Assembly: GCA_946479335.1 (NCBI GenBank)
Contig: CAMLFP010000087.1
Coordinates: 1-16,365, forward strand
Direction of reading: 5' to 3'
Length of the DNA stretch: 16,365 nucleotides
Source: an uncultured Archangium sp.
Lineage (GTDB): Bacteria; Myxococcota; Myxococcia; Myxococcales; Myxococcaceae
Below are positions 5,848 through 12,874 of the stretch, piece after piece. The position numbers were made by a program, and so were the translations under genes. The notes under the pieces were generated by a model. The model was not told the DNA's origin. It worked only from the letters and a program-made list of their open reading frames with translations, and did not search any database. Positions within the stretch are counted from its first letter, which is position 1, and each line of letters begins with the position of its first letter.

Positions 5848-7440
5848 CTACTCGAGCAGTTTGAAGTACCGCAGCGGCTGCGCGACGTTCTTTACCGAGG
5901 TCTCCTCGAGCGCGCCGACGCGCAAGCCCTCGGCGTGCGGCGTGCCCTGCAGCACGCGCCACGCGCGCTCCATCACCAGCGTCTCGCGGAAGCCGCCGAG
6001 CGACTGCAACCGCGCCGTCTGGTTCATGCCGGTGGAGAACGAGGTGTAGTTGCGGTTGGGCCCGAAGAGGCCGCAGAAGCTGGGCGTCAGGTTCACGCCG
6101 ATGGCCACGCCGAGGCCCGGCACCTTCAGAATCTCCGAGAGCCGCGCAATCTCCGGGTGCGCCGACATCGTCTCGCGCGTGAACTTCTGGATCTCGATGG
6201 CCGCCTTCAGCGCGGCGGCCGCGCGGTCAGCGAGCGAGTTCTTGAAGAACGGCGGGCCGAACAAGCCGATGACGCAGTCGCCGACCATCTTGTCGAACGT
6301 GCCGCCGTGCCGGTACAGGATGCGCACCGCCTCTTCCGACCAGTCGTCGACGAACTTGCCGATGCGCTCCGGCTTCTCGAGCACCTGTTCGCAGATCTTG
6401 GTGAAGCCGTTGATGTCCGCGAAGAGGATGCCGACCTCTTCATCGCGCGGCGAGAGGTAGCGCTGGCTGTAGTCGGGGTCGCGCAGCAGGTCGTCGATGG
6501 TGCGGCCCGAGAAGAACTGCGAGAGGTGGATGCGCTCGCGGTTGTAGTCGATGAGGCGCTGCGACAGCGTCGACGCCAGCAGGCGCAGCAGGTCCATGGT
6601 GTACGCCGAGAACCCGTCGCCGCCGCTCGAGACCATGATCTTCCCCAGCGCGTGGCTCTCGGCGACGCCGGAGATGAGCACCGTCTCCACCGCGCGCGAG
6701 CCGAGCGTGTCGCGCAGCAGGTGATTCGCGGGGAGGATGAGGTTCTGCCCGTGCGCGCGGATGGCGTCGTCGAGCTTGCTGTCGCGCGCGCCGTTGCTGG
6801 CGAACTTGAGCTGGCCGTACTCGTAGCTGCGGTAGTGCAGCGCGCCCGACTCCACCGCGTCGCGGTACATCAGCAGGAACCCGGGGACCTTCACCTTCTC
6901 GCACAGCGCGCGCACCGCGCCGTCCATGCCCACTTCGAAGACGCGGTTGGCCAGCGAGTGGTTGATGGCCACCAGCACCTGGTGCTTCTCCGCGGCGGTC
7001 TGCACGGAGGCCAGCACCGTATCGAGCTGCTCCGCGACGGTCTCCAGCAACCGCACCAACTGCGCCGCCTGCCCGCTGCGATTGCCCGCGAACAACAACC
7101 CGAACGCGCCGACGGGGTGACCGACGAGGTCCAACACCTGCGAGACGAACGTGTCGCCGCTCTCCAGCACGCGCACGCCCCAGCGGCCGCCGTCGAGCAC
7201 CTGCCCGGGGAACGTGCCGCCGAACTCGCCGTGGTGGTACGTGGCCTGCGCGAGCTCCTCGTCGATGGTGTTCACCACCGCGCCCTTCGCGCCCATCAAC
7301 CGCAACAGCGGCGGGAAGAGGCGGTGAAAGGCCTGCTGCAGACTCTCGCGGTGCTTGAGTGACTCCTCGAGGAGGTCATCTACCGCGCGCGAAACGGCCC
7401 GGAGCTGCTTGAGCTCTTCAAACGTGACGTCGGCGTCCAT
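5848..7440 (-). CDS. GAF-domain class III adenylate cyclase
   Basis: This 530-residue cytoplasmic protein has two GAF-like sensor regions (about residues 25-150 and 165-300), a connecting segment (HLSQFFSGRTIDDLLRDPDY), and a C-terminal class III nucleotide cyclase domain from about residue 335. The catalytic set is complete: metal-binding Asp342 (LFADINGF) and Asp388 (MVGDCVIG), adenine-recognising Lys384 with Thr466 at the second substrate position, and transition-state residues Asn473 and Arg477 (GMNQTARL). Thr in place of Asp at the second position is the class IIIb pattern of bacterial adenylate cyclases, so cAMP is the expected product. The usual IGD before the Asn is replaced by FSTG. 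What the GAF domains sense is unknown. No Shine-Dalgarno is visible before ATG 7440. Confidence 0.88.
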   Translation of the reverse strand: MDADVTFEELKQLRAVSRAVDDLLEESLKHRESLQQAFHRLFPPLLRLMGAKGAVVNTIDEELAQATYHHGEFGGTFPGQVLDGGRWGVRVLESGDTFVSQVLDLVGHPVGAFGLLFAGNRSGQAAQLVRLLETVAEQLDTVLASVQTAAEKHQVLVAINHSLANRVFEVGMDGAVRALCEKVKVPGFLLMYRDAVESGALHYRSYEYGQLKFASNGARDSKLDDAIRAHGQNLILPANHLLRDTLGSRAVETVLISGVAESHALGKIMVSSGGDGFSAYTMDLLRLLASTLSQRLIDYNRERIHLSQFFSGRTIDDLLRDPDYSQRYLSPRDEEVGILFADINGFTKICEQVLEKPERIGKFVDDWSEEAVRILYRHGGTFDKMVGDCVIGLFGPPFFKNSLADRAAAALKAAIEIQKFTRETMSAHPEIARLSEILKVPGLGVAIGVNLTPSFCGLFGPNRNYTSFSTGMNQTARLQSLGGFRETLVMERAWRVLQGTPHAEGLRVGALEETSVKNVAQPLRYFKLLE

Positions 7441-7502
7441 GAGGGGGGAAAGGTAGCAGGAAAAATGTGCGGTCCCGCTTTTGCGGTACAGTCTGCGACG
7501 CC

Positions 7503-7796
7503 ATGTTCCTCGCCACCGCCGCCGCCTTCGTGTTGTCGACCTCCGCGGGTACCAAGCCGAACACCTACAGCGAGCGCTGGCTCTGTGACCTGTGGGCGGG
7601 CGCGCAGTGCGCCGCGAACGCGTGCAAGAAAGACGGCAAGGCCCGCTGCGAAGCGGTCAGCAAGCAGTGCCAGGCGACGAGCCGCACCGCCACCGTCGAC
7701 GCCGAGAAGGCCGAGAAGAAGGCGGCGTGCGCGCGCGCGTTGCTCACCGCCGGCTGCAGCGACAAGATCCCCGCCGAGTGTGACGGGCTGCTCTGA
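7503..7796 (+). CDS. Small secreted eight-cysteine protein of unknown function
   Basis: A 97-residue precursor: a hydrophobic N-terminus (MFLATAAAFVLSTSAG) consistent with a signal peptide, then a mature part with eight cysteines at 28, 36, 41, 49, 56, 76, 85 and 93 and a highly charged, helix-prone middle (DAEKAEKKAACARALL). The even number and spacing suggest four disulfides in a small helical extracytoplasmic protein. The start is uncertain. GTG 7467 would add a basic n-region and has AGGA upstream, but the extra codons have poor third-position GC and include promoter-like AT-rich bases, so ATG 7503 is preferred. It is transcribed divergently from the cyclase. I do not recognise the family. 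Confidence 0.65.
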   Translation: MFLATAAAFVLSTSAGTKPNTYSERWLCDLWAGAQCAANACKKDGKARCEAVSKQCQATSRTATVDAEKAEKKAACARALLTAGCSDKIPAECDGLL

Positions 7797-7817
7797 GTTT
7801 CTGCGCTCGCTCGCGCG

Positions 7818-7846
7818 GGACAACCTTCGCTTCGCTCTCGTTGTCC
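7818..7846. other. Inverted repeat between convergent genes, possible bidirectional terminator
   Basis: GGACAAC at 7818-7824 and GTTGTCC at 7840-7846 form a seven-base-pair stem around a 15-base loop, in the 94-bp gap between two convergent genes. There is no T-tract, so terminator function is only a guess from location. Confidence 0.3.
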
Positions 7847-7890
7847 TCGCCGCCCGCATGAAGCAGCGGTCGGGTCCGCTCACTCGCTCT

Positions 7891-8865
7891 CTACTTGTTC
7901 ACCCACTTCACCGGACCACGCACGTAGTCGATGTACGGGCGCCAGCTCTTCGGCACCGGCCCGCGCGGCAGCAACACCGTGGTCAGCCCCGCGCGATGCG
8001 CCGCCTGGAGCCGCTTCAGCGCGCCCGGCGTGGTGGAGATGGTCTTCATGAACATCGTGCCGTGCGCCGCCGCGGAGATCTTCTTCGCGTCGGTGAAGTG
8101 CTTGAGGCCGCCCTTGCCGTACTCGAACGGCTTGCTGCCCTTGGCCTCGTATTCCACGCGCACGTGCAGCTTCGCCGCCTTGCGCAGCATGTATTTCATG
8201 GAGTGGATGCGGTAGCCGTCCTTCGAGCGCAGCCGGAAGACCTCCTTCGCGGTGAGCTGGCTGATGCGCGCGTCCTTGGGGATCTTGTGGAGCGGGTCGT
8301 AGAAGCCGCCGCGCTTGAGCACGTCGCTCCAGTGCGTGTTCACCGGCACGCCGTCCTTCGTGATGTTCACGTCGAGGTCGATGGCGTGCTCGTGCTTCGC
8401 CGCGCTCTTGAGGCCCTGCACCGAGTTCTCGAAGCGGTAGTTGTCGGCGTGGAGGAAGTGGCTCCACTTCTTCGGCACCTTCGGCGGCACGCGACTCGCG
8501 GGGTTGTCAGCGCGCACCGCGAGCTTGAGCACCTGCCCGGGCTTGAGCGGCTTCGAGAGGTCGTTGATGGCGCCCAGCTCGCCGCGCGTCAGGCCGACCT
8601 GCTTCGCGATGGAGGTCACCGTGTCACCGGCGCGCACGCGGTACGTGAGCGAGGAGGCCTTCGCCGCCGTCTTCGCGGGAGCGGCCTTCGCAGCCGCCGT
8701 GGTCTTCGCCGCGCTGAACGAGCTGGGCACCTTGAGCGTCGCGCCCGCGCGGATGGCGTTCGGGTTCGCGAGGTGGTTCGCCTTCGCCAACGCCGCCGCG
8801 GTGGTGTCGAACTTCGCGGCGATGCGGCTCAACGTGTCGCCAGAACGAATCTTGTACGAGCTCAT
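7891..8865 (-). CDS. Double LysM protein with glycerophosphodiester phosphodiesterase-like domain
   Basis: A 324-residue protein: LysM 1 at residues 4-47 (YKIRSGDTLSRIA), an Ala/Lys linker, LysM 2 at 74-115 (YRVRAGDTVTSIA), then a domain from about 135 resembling glycerophosphodiesterases. Family landmarks appear in order: His139 (HAD in place of HRG), Glu146-Asn147 (ENS for ENT), Asp163-x-Asp165 (for Glu-x-Asp), TKDGVPV at 169-175, and His178 (THW for the usual HD). Metal and catalytic positions are thus mostly kept, with conservative changes, so it is a divergent member whose activity is uncertain. LysM modules normally bind peptidoglycan, yet no signal peptide precedes the first. It is 36 bp downstream of the nucleotidyltransferase gene on the same strand and may be co-transcribed with it. 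Confidence 0.75.
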   Translation of the reverse strand: MSSYKIRSGDTLSRIAAKFDTTAAALAKANHLANPNAIRAGATLKVPSSFSAAKTTAAAKAAPAKTAAKASSLTYRVRAGDTVTSIAKQVGLTRGELGAINDLSKPLKPGQVLKLAVRADNPASRVPPKVPKKWSHFLHADNYRFENSVQGLKSAAKHEHAIDLDVNITKDGVPVNTHWSDVLKRGGFYDPLHKIPKDARISQLTAKEVFRLRSKDGYRIHSMKYMLRKAAKLHVRVEYEAKGSKPFEYGKGGLKHFTDAKKISAAAHGTMFMKTISTTPGALKRLQAAHRAGLTTVLLPRGPVPKSWRPYIDYVRGPVKWVNK

Positions 8866-8901
8866 GTGCGAAACATCTTCGTCAGCTTGCTTCGCGGGAA
8901 T

Positions 8902-9453
8902 TCAGCTTCGATTGTGCGCGCGCTTTACAGCCCGCGCGAAGAAGAGCTCGCCCTTCTCTGCCTGACGCTCGCGCGCACACCACTCGCGGATCAACGCGAC
9001 GTTGACCTTCCGGCGCTGTGCGCGCACCACGGCCAGCGCCTGCTCCAGCCCGCTGAAGTCGTTCCAGAACAAGAAAGAGGCGAGGCGATCGCGGCAGGCG
9101 TCGGTTGCTGACAACACCTGCAGCACCTCCGCGCCACGCCGCACGGTGCTCCACCGGGTGATGAGGTCGTCGCCAACGGCGAGCGGGCCACGGGGGAAGT
9201 CGAGCGTGAAGCGCGTGCGCGGGTGTCGATAGAACTGGCCGTGCTGCATGAAGCCGAGGTCGCGAAGCGCGTTCGCCCCGCCGTCGTCGCCGCGAAGCGT
9301 GATGACGAAGTCGAGGTCGAGCGATTGATACGCCTCGGGCGCGTAGAACGTCGCCGCGCTCCCACCGGTCAACACTCCGGTGACGCCCACGCGCGAGAGC
9401 GCGGTGCACACGGCGAACGCCACGTCAGTCAGCGACGAGGTCTCGGTGATCAC
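8902..9453 (-). CDS. Nucleotidyltransferase of the AbiEii/DUF6036-like type
   Basis: A 183-residue protein with the polymerase-beta-type nucleotidyltransferase signature GGSAATFYAPEAYQSLDLDF: Gly30-Gly31-Ser32 with catalytic Asp46 and Asp48, and a likely third acidic residue Asp85 (FTLDFP). The later segment ATDACRDRLASFLFWND is typical of small stand-alone nucleotidyltransferases. The start is GTG 9453: it overlaps the regulator's stop (GTGA) and has GGGAAGG seven bases upstream; the longer frame only mirrors the regulator gene. Nucleotidyltransferases coupled to a winged-helix gene form AbiE-type toxin-antitoxin and phage-defence pairs, where the enzyme modifies RNA or a protein. That role here is inferred from arrangement, not shown. 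Confidence 0.75.
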   Translation of the reverse strand: MITETSSLTDVAFAVCTALSRVGVTGVLTGGSAATFYAPEAYQSLDLDFVITLRGDDGGANALRDLGFMQHGQFYRHPRTRFTLDFPRGPLAVGDDLITRWSTVRRGAEVLQVLSATDACRDRLASFLFWNDFSGLEQALAVVRAQRRKVNVALIREWCARERQAEKGELFFARAVKRAHNRS

Positions 9454-9794
9454 CTCACGGCCTTCCCGGTCTGACGGGGCCGGCGCCGACGCGCAGCGAG
9501 TCGCTTCTGCAGCGCGGTGTCGGCTTGCCCGAGCTTCCACAGGAGCGCGTCGAGTTCCTTCGCGGCGACGTACCGCGGGCTCAACGTGATGACCCGTGTA
9601 CTCCCCTGCAGACGGGTGACGATGACGCCCTCGCGCTCGAACGCCGCGATGGTGCGCTGCACCGAGTACAGCCGCAGGTCGAGCAACGCGGCGAGCTCGG
9701 AAGCCCAGGTCTCCTCAAGGAGGCGAATCGCCACCAGCACCGCGCTCCGCGTCTCGGAGCCGAAGAGAGCATTTGCCGCGTCGACCAGCGCCAT
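9450..9794 (-). CDS. Winged-helix transcriptional regulator paired with the nucleotidyltransferase
   Basis: A 114-residue protein with an N-terminal winged helix-turn-helix: helices in ALFGSETRSAVLVAIRLL, ASELAALLDLRLYSVQRTIA as the helix-turn-helix, and a wing in GVIVTRLQGSTRVITLS. The C-terminus is an amphipathic helix and a strongly basic tail (RLAARRRRPRQTG). It resembles ArsR/MarR-type DNA-binding folds. The gene starts at ATG 9794 and overlaps the nucleotidyltransferase by four bases. A tandem palindromic array 17 to 54 bp upstream makes autoregulation very likely. In an AbiE-like reading this would be the antitoxin and repressor; alternatively it could simply be a regulator for the enzyme and the LysM protein downstream. 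Confidence 0.75.
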   Translation of the reverse strand: MALVDAANALFGSETRSAVLVAIRLLEETWASELAALLDLRLYSVQRTIAAFEREGVIVTRLQGSTRVITLSPRYVAAKELDALLWKLGQADTALQKRLAARRRRPRQTGKAVR

Positions 9795-9801
9795 GACGCG
9801 A

Positions 9802-9829
9802 ACCTAGCACCACCAAACTTGTTGGTAAC
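9802..9829 (-). promoter_or_regulatory. Candidate promoter of the regulator/nucleotidyltransferase operon
   Basis: On the minus strand TTACCA (9824-9829) and TAGGTT (9802-9807) are separated by 16 bases, with TG one base before the -10 box (extended -10). The site overlaps the ACCAA/TTGGT operator array, as expected for repression. The boxes match the consensus only partly. Confidence 0.45.
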
Positions 9830-9848
9830 TCCACCAACTTATTTGGTG
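9811..9848. promoter_or_regulatory. Tandem palindromic operator, four ACCAA/TTGGT half-sites
   Basis: Two inverted repeats, ACCAA-n5-TTGGT at 9812-9826 and CACCAA-n5-TTGGTG at 9832-9848, have centres 21 bp apart. The four half-sites begin at 9812, 9822, 9833 and 9843, thus every 10-11 bp, all facing the same side of the helix. This suits two dimers of the winged-helix protein bound side by side. The site is in the divergent region between the regulator and the beta-oxidation gene, so both could be affected. Confidence 0.7.
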
Positions 9849-9894
9849 TCTCTCCAGCGAGTGGAATCGGGGCGTGACGGGCGGCCCGCGCAAG

Positions 9895-9912
9895 ATTGAC
9901 TCCGGAATCAAT
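9895..9912. promoter_or_regulatory. 18-bp near-perfect palindrome upstream of the beta-oxidation genes
   Basis: ATTGACTCCGGAATCAAT is symmetric at eight of nine position pairs, with a mismatch only at 9900/9907. It ends 20 bases before the start codon of the multifunctional enzyme and contains a TTGACT box. Size and place suit an operator for a dimeric repressor, perhaps one responding to acyl-CoA, but no regulator can be assigned. Confidence 0.5.
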
Positions 9913-9932
9913 TTCTTGCTGAAAGGCGCGCC

Positions 9933-12863
9933 ATGTCCAACGAACTCCGTTTTGACGGCAAGGTTGTGGTCATCACCGGCGCGGGTGGCGGGCTCGGCCG
10001 AAGCCACGCGCTGTTCTACGGGCGCCGCGGCGCGAAGGTGGTGGTCAACGACCTCGGCGGCAGCGCGAAGGGCGATGGCAAGTCGGCGTCGGCGGCCGAC
10101 AAGGTGGTCGAAGAAATCAAAGGCGCCGGTGGCAGCGCCGTCGCGAACTACGACTCGGTGGAAGACGGCGACAAGATCATCAAGACCGCCATCGATTCGT
10201 TCGGGCGCATCGACATCCTCATCAACAACGCGGGCATTCTGCGCGACGTCAGCTTCGCAAAGATGACGCCCGGAGATTGGGACCTCATCTTCCGCGTGCA
10301 CGTGAACGGCGCGTTCCGCTGCACGCACGCGGCGTGGCCGTACATGCGCGACCAGGGCTACGGGCGCATCATCTTCACGGCGTCTGCCGCGGGCATCTAC
10401 GGCAACTTCGGCCAGGCCAACTACTCGGCGGCGAAGCTGGCGCTGGTGGGCTTCTCGAACACGCTGGCGCTCGAGGGCGCGAAGAAGAACGTGCTGGTCA
10501 ACACCATCGCGCCGGTCGCCGCGTCGCGCATGACCGAAGGCATCTTGCCGCCCGAGGCGATGGCGAACTTGAAGCCCGAGTACGTCACGCCGCTCGTCGG
10601 TTGGCTCACGCACGAGAGTTGCGAAGAGAACGGCGGCCTGTTCGAGGTGGGCGGCGGCTTCTTCGGCAAGCTCCGCTGGGAGCGCGCGGAGGGCAAGTTC
10701 TTCCCCGTGGGCCGCGACATCCCCGCGGAGGCGGTGCAGGCGGCGTTCAGCACCATCACCGACTTCAGCAAGTCGACGCACCCCGCGAACATCACCGACT
10801 CGCTCGGGCCGGTGTTCGAGAACCTCTCGAAGGGCCCGTCGAAGGGCGGCAACGAGTTCATCGACGTCGACCAGGCGCTCGGCTGGAAGTTCCCCGAGAT
10901 TCAGACCTCGTATGACGAGCGAGATCTCGCGCTGTACGCGCTGGCCGTCGGCGCGGCGAAGAACCCGACCGACGCGAAGGACCTCCACCTCGTCTACGAG
11001 CGCAACGGCGACGGCTTCTATTCGCTGCCGAGCTACGGCGTGCAGCCCGCGCTCAACGCGGTCTTCAAGTTCGCCGAACAGGGCATCACGCCGCCGGGAC
11101 TCAATTACGGGTTCGACCGCATCCTCCACGGCGAGCAGTACCTGGAGCTGGTGCGCCCGCTGCCCGCGAAGGCGACGCTGAAGCACCAGGCGCGCGTCGA
11201 GAGCATCTTCGACAAGGGCAAGCACGCGCTGGTCGTCACGCACTTCGATTCGTACGACGCGGAGACCGGTGAGCTGCTGATCAAGAACGACATGTCGAGC
11301 ATCGTGCGCGGCGCCGGTGGTTGGGGCGGCGAGCGCGGACCCTCCGCCGACGTCAACGTGCCACCCGAGCGCGCGCCCGACTTCACCATCACCGAGAAGA
11401 CCGACACCAACCAGGCGCTGCTGTACCGGCTGCTGGGCGACTGGAACCCGCTCCACGTCGACCCGGAGTTCGCGACGATGTTCGGCTTCGAGAAGCCGAT
11501 TCTTCACGGCCTGTGCACCTTCGGCTTCGTCACCCGCGCGGCCATCAACTCCATGGCGAAGGGCGACCCGCGCACGTTCAAGAGCATCCGCGTGCGCTTC
11601 GCCGACTCGGTGTTCCCCGGTGAGACGCTGAAGATCGAGCTGTGGAAGGAGAGCGACCTGCGCGTGGTGCTGCGCGCCTCCGTCGTGGAGCGCAACAAGG
11701 TGGTGCTCAGCAACGCGGCGGTCGAGTTCTTCCCCGAGATTCCGAGCGCGAAGGCGAAGCCGGCGGTCGCCGCGGCTGCAGCGCCCGCTCCGGCGCCGAG
11801 CGCTGCGATTTCGACGCCCGCCATCTTCGAGGCCATCAAGACGCACGTCGCGAAGACGCCCGACTTGAAGAAGATCAACACCGTCTACCAGTTCAACATC
11901 ACGTCGCCCGACTCCGCGTGGGTGCTCGATTTGAAGTCCGGTGAGGTGAAGCCGGGGAGCGTCGCGAAGGCCGACTGCACGCTCGCGCTCACCGACGCCG
12001 ATTGGATCGCCATGGCCACCGGCAAGGCCGACCCGATGAAGCTGTTCCAGAGCGGCAAGCTGAAGATCACCGGCAACGTGATGGCGTCGCAGAAGCTCAA
12101 CTTCCTCCAGAGCATCGACAAGTCGGCAGCGGCGCCCGCGCCTGCTGCACCGAGCGGCGGCGTCAACACGCCCGCGGTCTTCGACGCCATCGGCGCGTAC
12201 GTCGCGAAGAACGAGGAGCTCAAGAAGATCAACACCGTGTACCAGTTCAACATCTCGTCACCCGCGTCTGCGTGGGTGCTCGACTTGAAGAAGGGCGAGG
12301 TGAAGGCCGGCACCGCGGAGAAGGCCGACTGCACGCTCGCGCTCACCGACGCCGACTGGCTCGACATGGTGTCCGGCAAGGCCGACCCGATGAAGCTGTT
12401 CCAGAGCGGCAAGCTGAAGATCACCGGCAACGTGATGGCGTCGCAGAAGCTCAACTTCCTGCAGAAGATCGACAAGGCGGCGGCGAGCGCGCCGGTAAAG
12501 ACCGCCGCCCCTCACCCCGACCCTCTCCCCACGGGAGAGGGGGTTGCTGCGCCGAAGGTGTTCGCCGCGCTGCAGGAGCGCCTCGCGAAGAACCCCGGCC
12601 TCGCGAAGGAAGTGAACGCCGTCATCTCCTTCAAGGTGAAGGACGCCGGCTTCGACTTCACCGCCGACCTCGCCAGCGCCACGCCGAGCGCGAAGCCCGG
12701 CCTCGACGCGAAGGCCAACACGCGATTGACGCTCACCGATGACGCGCTCGCCGCACTCGCGAAGGGCGAAGACGCGCGCTCGCTCTACCAACACGGCGCG
12801 CTGCGCATCGACGGCGAGCTGCTCGCCGCGCACCGTCTCTCCTTCCTCAAGTCGCTGGTCTGA
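9933..12863 (+). CDS. Peroxisomal MFE-2-like multifunctional enzyme: 3-hydroxyacyl-CoA dehydrogenase, enoyl-CoA hydratase 2, three SCP2 domains
   Basis: A 976-residue protein with the domain order of eukaryotic peroxisomal multifunctional enzyme 2 (HSD17B4). Residues 1-300 are a short-chain dehydrogenase with GAGGGLGR nucleotide-binding loop, NNAGI, and catalytic Ser151, Tyr164 and Lys168. Residues about 310-610 are a double-hotdog hydratase 2; its motif GDWNPLHVD (Asp503, His508) through PILHGLCTFGF is almost the eukaryotic one. Three SCP2 sterol-carrier domains follow (about 627-730, 745-848, 873-976). The first two are near-duplicates; the third is divergent and joined by a linker translated from a REP-like repeat. 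It should hydrate trans-2-enoyl-CoA to D-3-hydroxyacyl-CoA and oxidise that to 3-ketoacyl-CoA, with SCP2 domains binding lipids or acyl-CoA. AAAGG precedes ATG 9933. The adjacent thiolase completes the cycle. Confidence 0.93.
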   Translation: MSNELRFDGKVVVITGAGGGLGRSHALFYGRRGAKVVVNDLGGSAKGDGKSASAADKVVEEIKGAGGSAVANYDSVEDGDKIIKTAIDSFGRIDILINNAGILRDVSFAKMTPGDWDLIFRVHVNGAFRCTHAAWPYMRDQGYGRIIFTASAAGIYGNFGQANYSAAKLALVGFSNTLALEGAKKNVLVNTIAPVAASRMTEGILPPEAMANLKPEYVTPLVGWLTHESCEENGGLFEVGGGFFGKLRWERAEGKFFPVGRDIPAEAVQAAFSTITDFSKSTHPANITDSLGPVFENLSKGPSKGGNEFIDVDQALGWKFPEIQTSYDERDLALYALAVGAAKNPTDAKDLHLVYERNGDGFYSLPSYGVQPALNAVFKFAEQGITPPGLNYGFDRILHGEQYLELVRPLPAKATLKHQARVESIFDKGKHALVVTHFDSYDAETGELLIKNDMSSIVRGAGGWGGERGPSADVNVPPERAPDFTITEKTDTNQALLYRLLGDWNPLHVDPEFATMFGFEKPILHGLCTFGFVTRAAINSMAKGDPRTFKSIRVRFADSVFPGETLKIELWKESDLRVVLRASVVERNKVVLSNAAVEFFPEIPSAKAKPAVAAAAAPAPAPSAAISTPAIFEAIKTHVAKTPDLKKINTVYQFNITSPDSAWVLDLKSGEVKPGSVAKADCTLALTDADWIAMATGKADPMKLFQSGKLKITGNVMASQKLNFLQSIDKSAAAPAPAAPSGGVNTPAVFDAIGAYVAKNEELKKINTVYQFNISSPASAWVLDLKKGEVKAGTAEKADCTLALTDADWLDMVSGKADPMKLFQSGKLKITGNVMASQKLNFLQKIDKAAASAPVKTAAPHPDPLPTGEGVAAPKVFAALQERLAKNPGLAKEVNAVISFKVKDAGFDFTADLASATPSAKPGLDAKANTRLTLTDDALAALAKGEDARSLYQHGALRIDGELLAAHRLSFLKSLV
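11814..12122 (+). repeat. SCP2 tandem repeat unit 1
   Basis: This coding repeat recurs 354 bp downstream. Bases 12019-12106 are identical over 88 bp to 12373-12460, while the 5' half of the unit differs at scattered positions. The unit encodes one SCP2 domain. Confidence 0.9.
12168..12476 (+). repeat. SCP2 tandem repeat unit 2
   Basis: This is the second copy of the unit at 11814-12122, in frame and in the same gene. The 88 identical bases end at 12460. The third SCP2 domain downstream is related only at the protein level. Confidence 0.9.
12508..12546 (+). repeat. REP-like palindromic repeat, copy 2, translated in frame
   Basis: A perfect nine-base-pair stem, CCCTCTCCC at 12521-12529 and GGGAGAGGG at 12533-12541, with a three-base loop and the upstream flank CCCTCACCCCGA, matches copy 1 at the start of the window in inverse orientation. 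It encodes the linker peptide APHPDPLPTGEGV between the second and third SCP2 domains. Confidence 0.8.
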
Positions 12864-12874
12864 AAGGCACCCCC

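Noticed and set aside
5935..7362. Long plus-strand open frame opposite the cyclase gene
   Set aside because: It is an antisense shadow in GC-rich DNA: the composition is dominated by Arg, Ala, Val, Gln and His, and the opposite strand holds a clear cyclase with full motifs.
7466..7486. Direct repeat of TGCGGT 15 bp apart in the cyclase/eight-Cys protein gap
   Set aside because: Six-base repeats are expected by chance in this composition, and nothing else marks a binding site.
9804..11846. 680-codon minus-strand frame opposite the multifunctional enzyme
   Set aside because: It is an Arg/Ala/Val/Leu/Asp-rich shadow without recognisable motifs, overlapping a gene with unmistakable SDR and hydratase 2 motifs.
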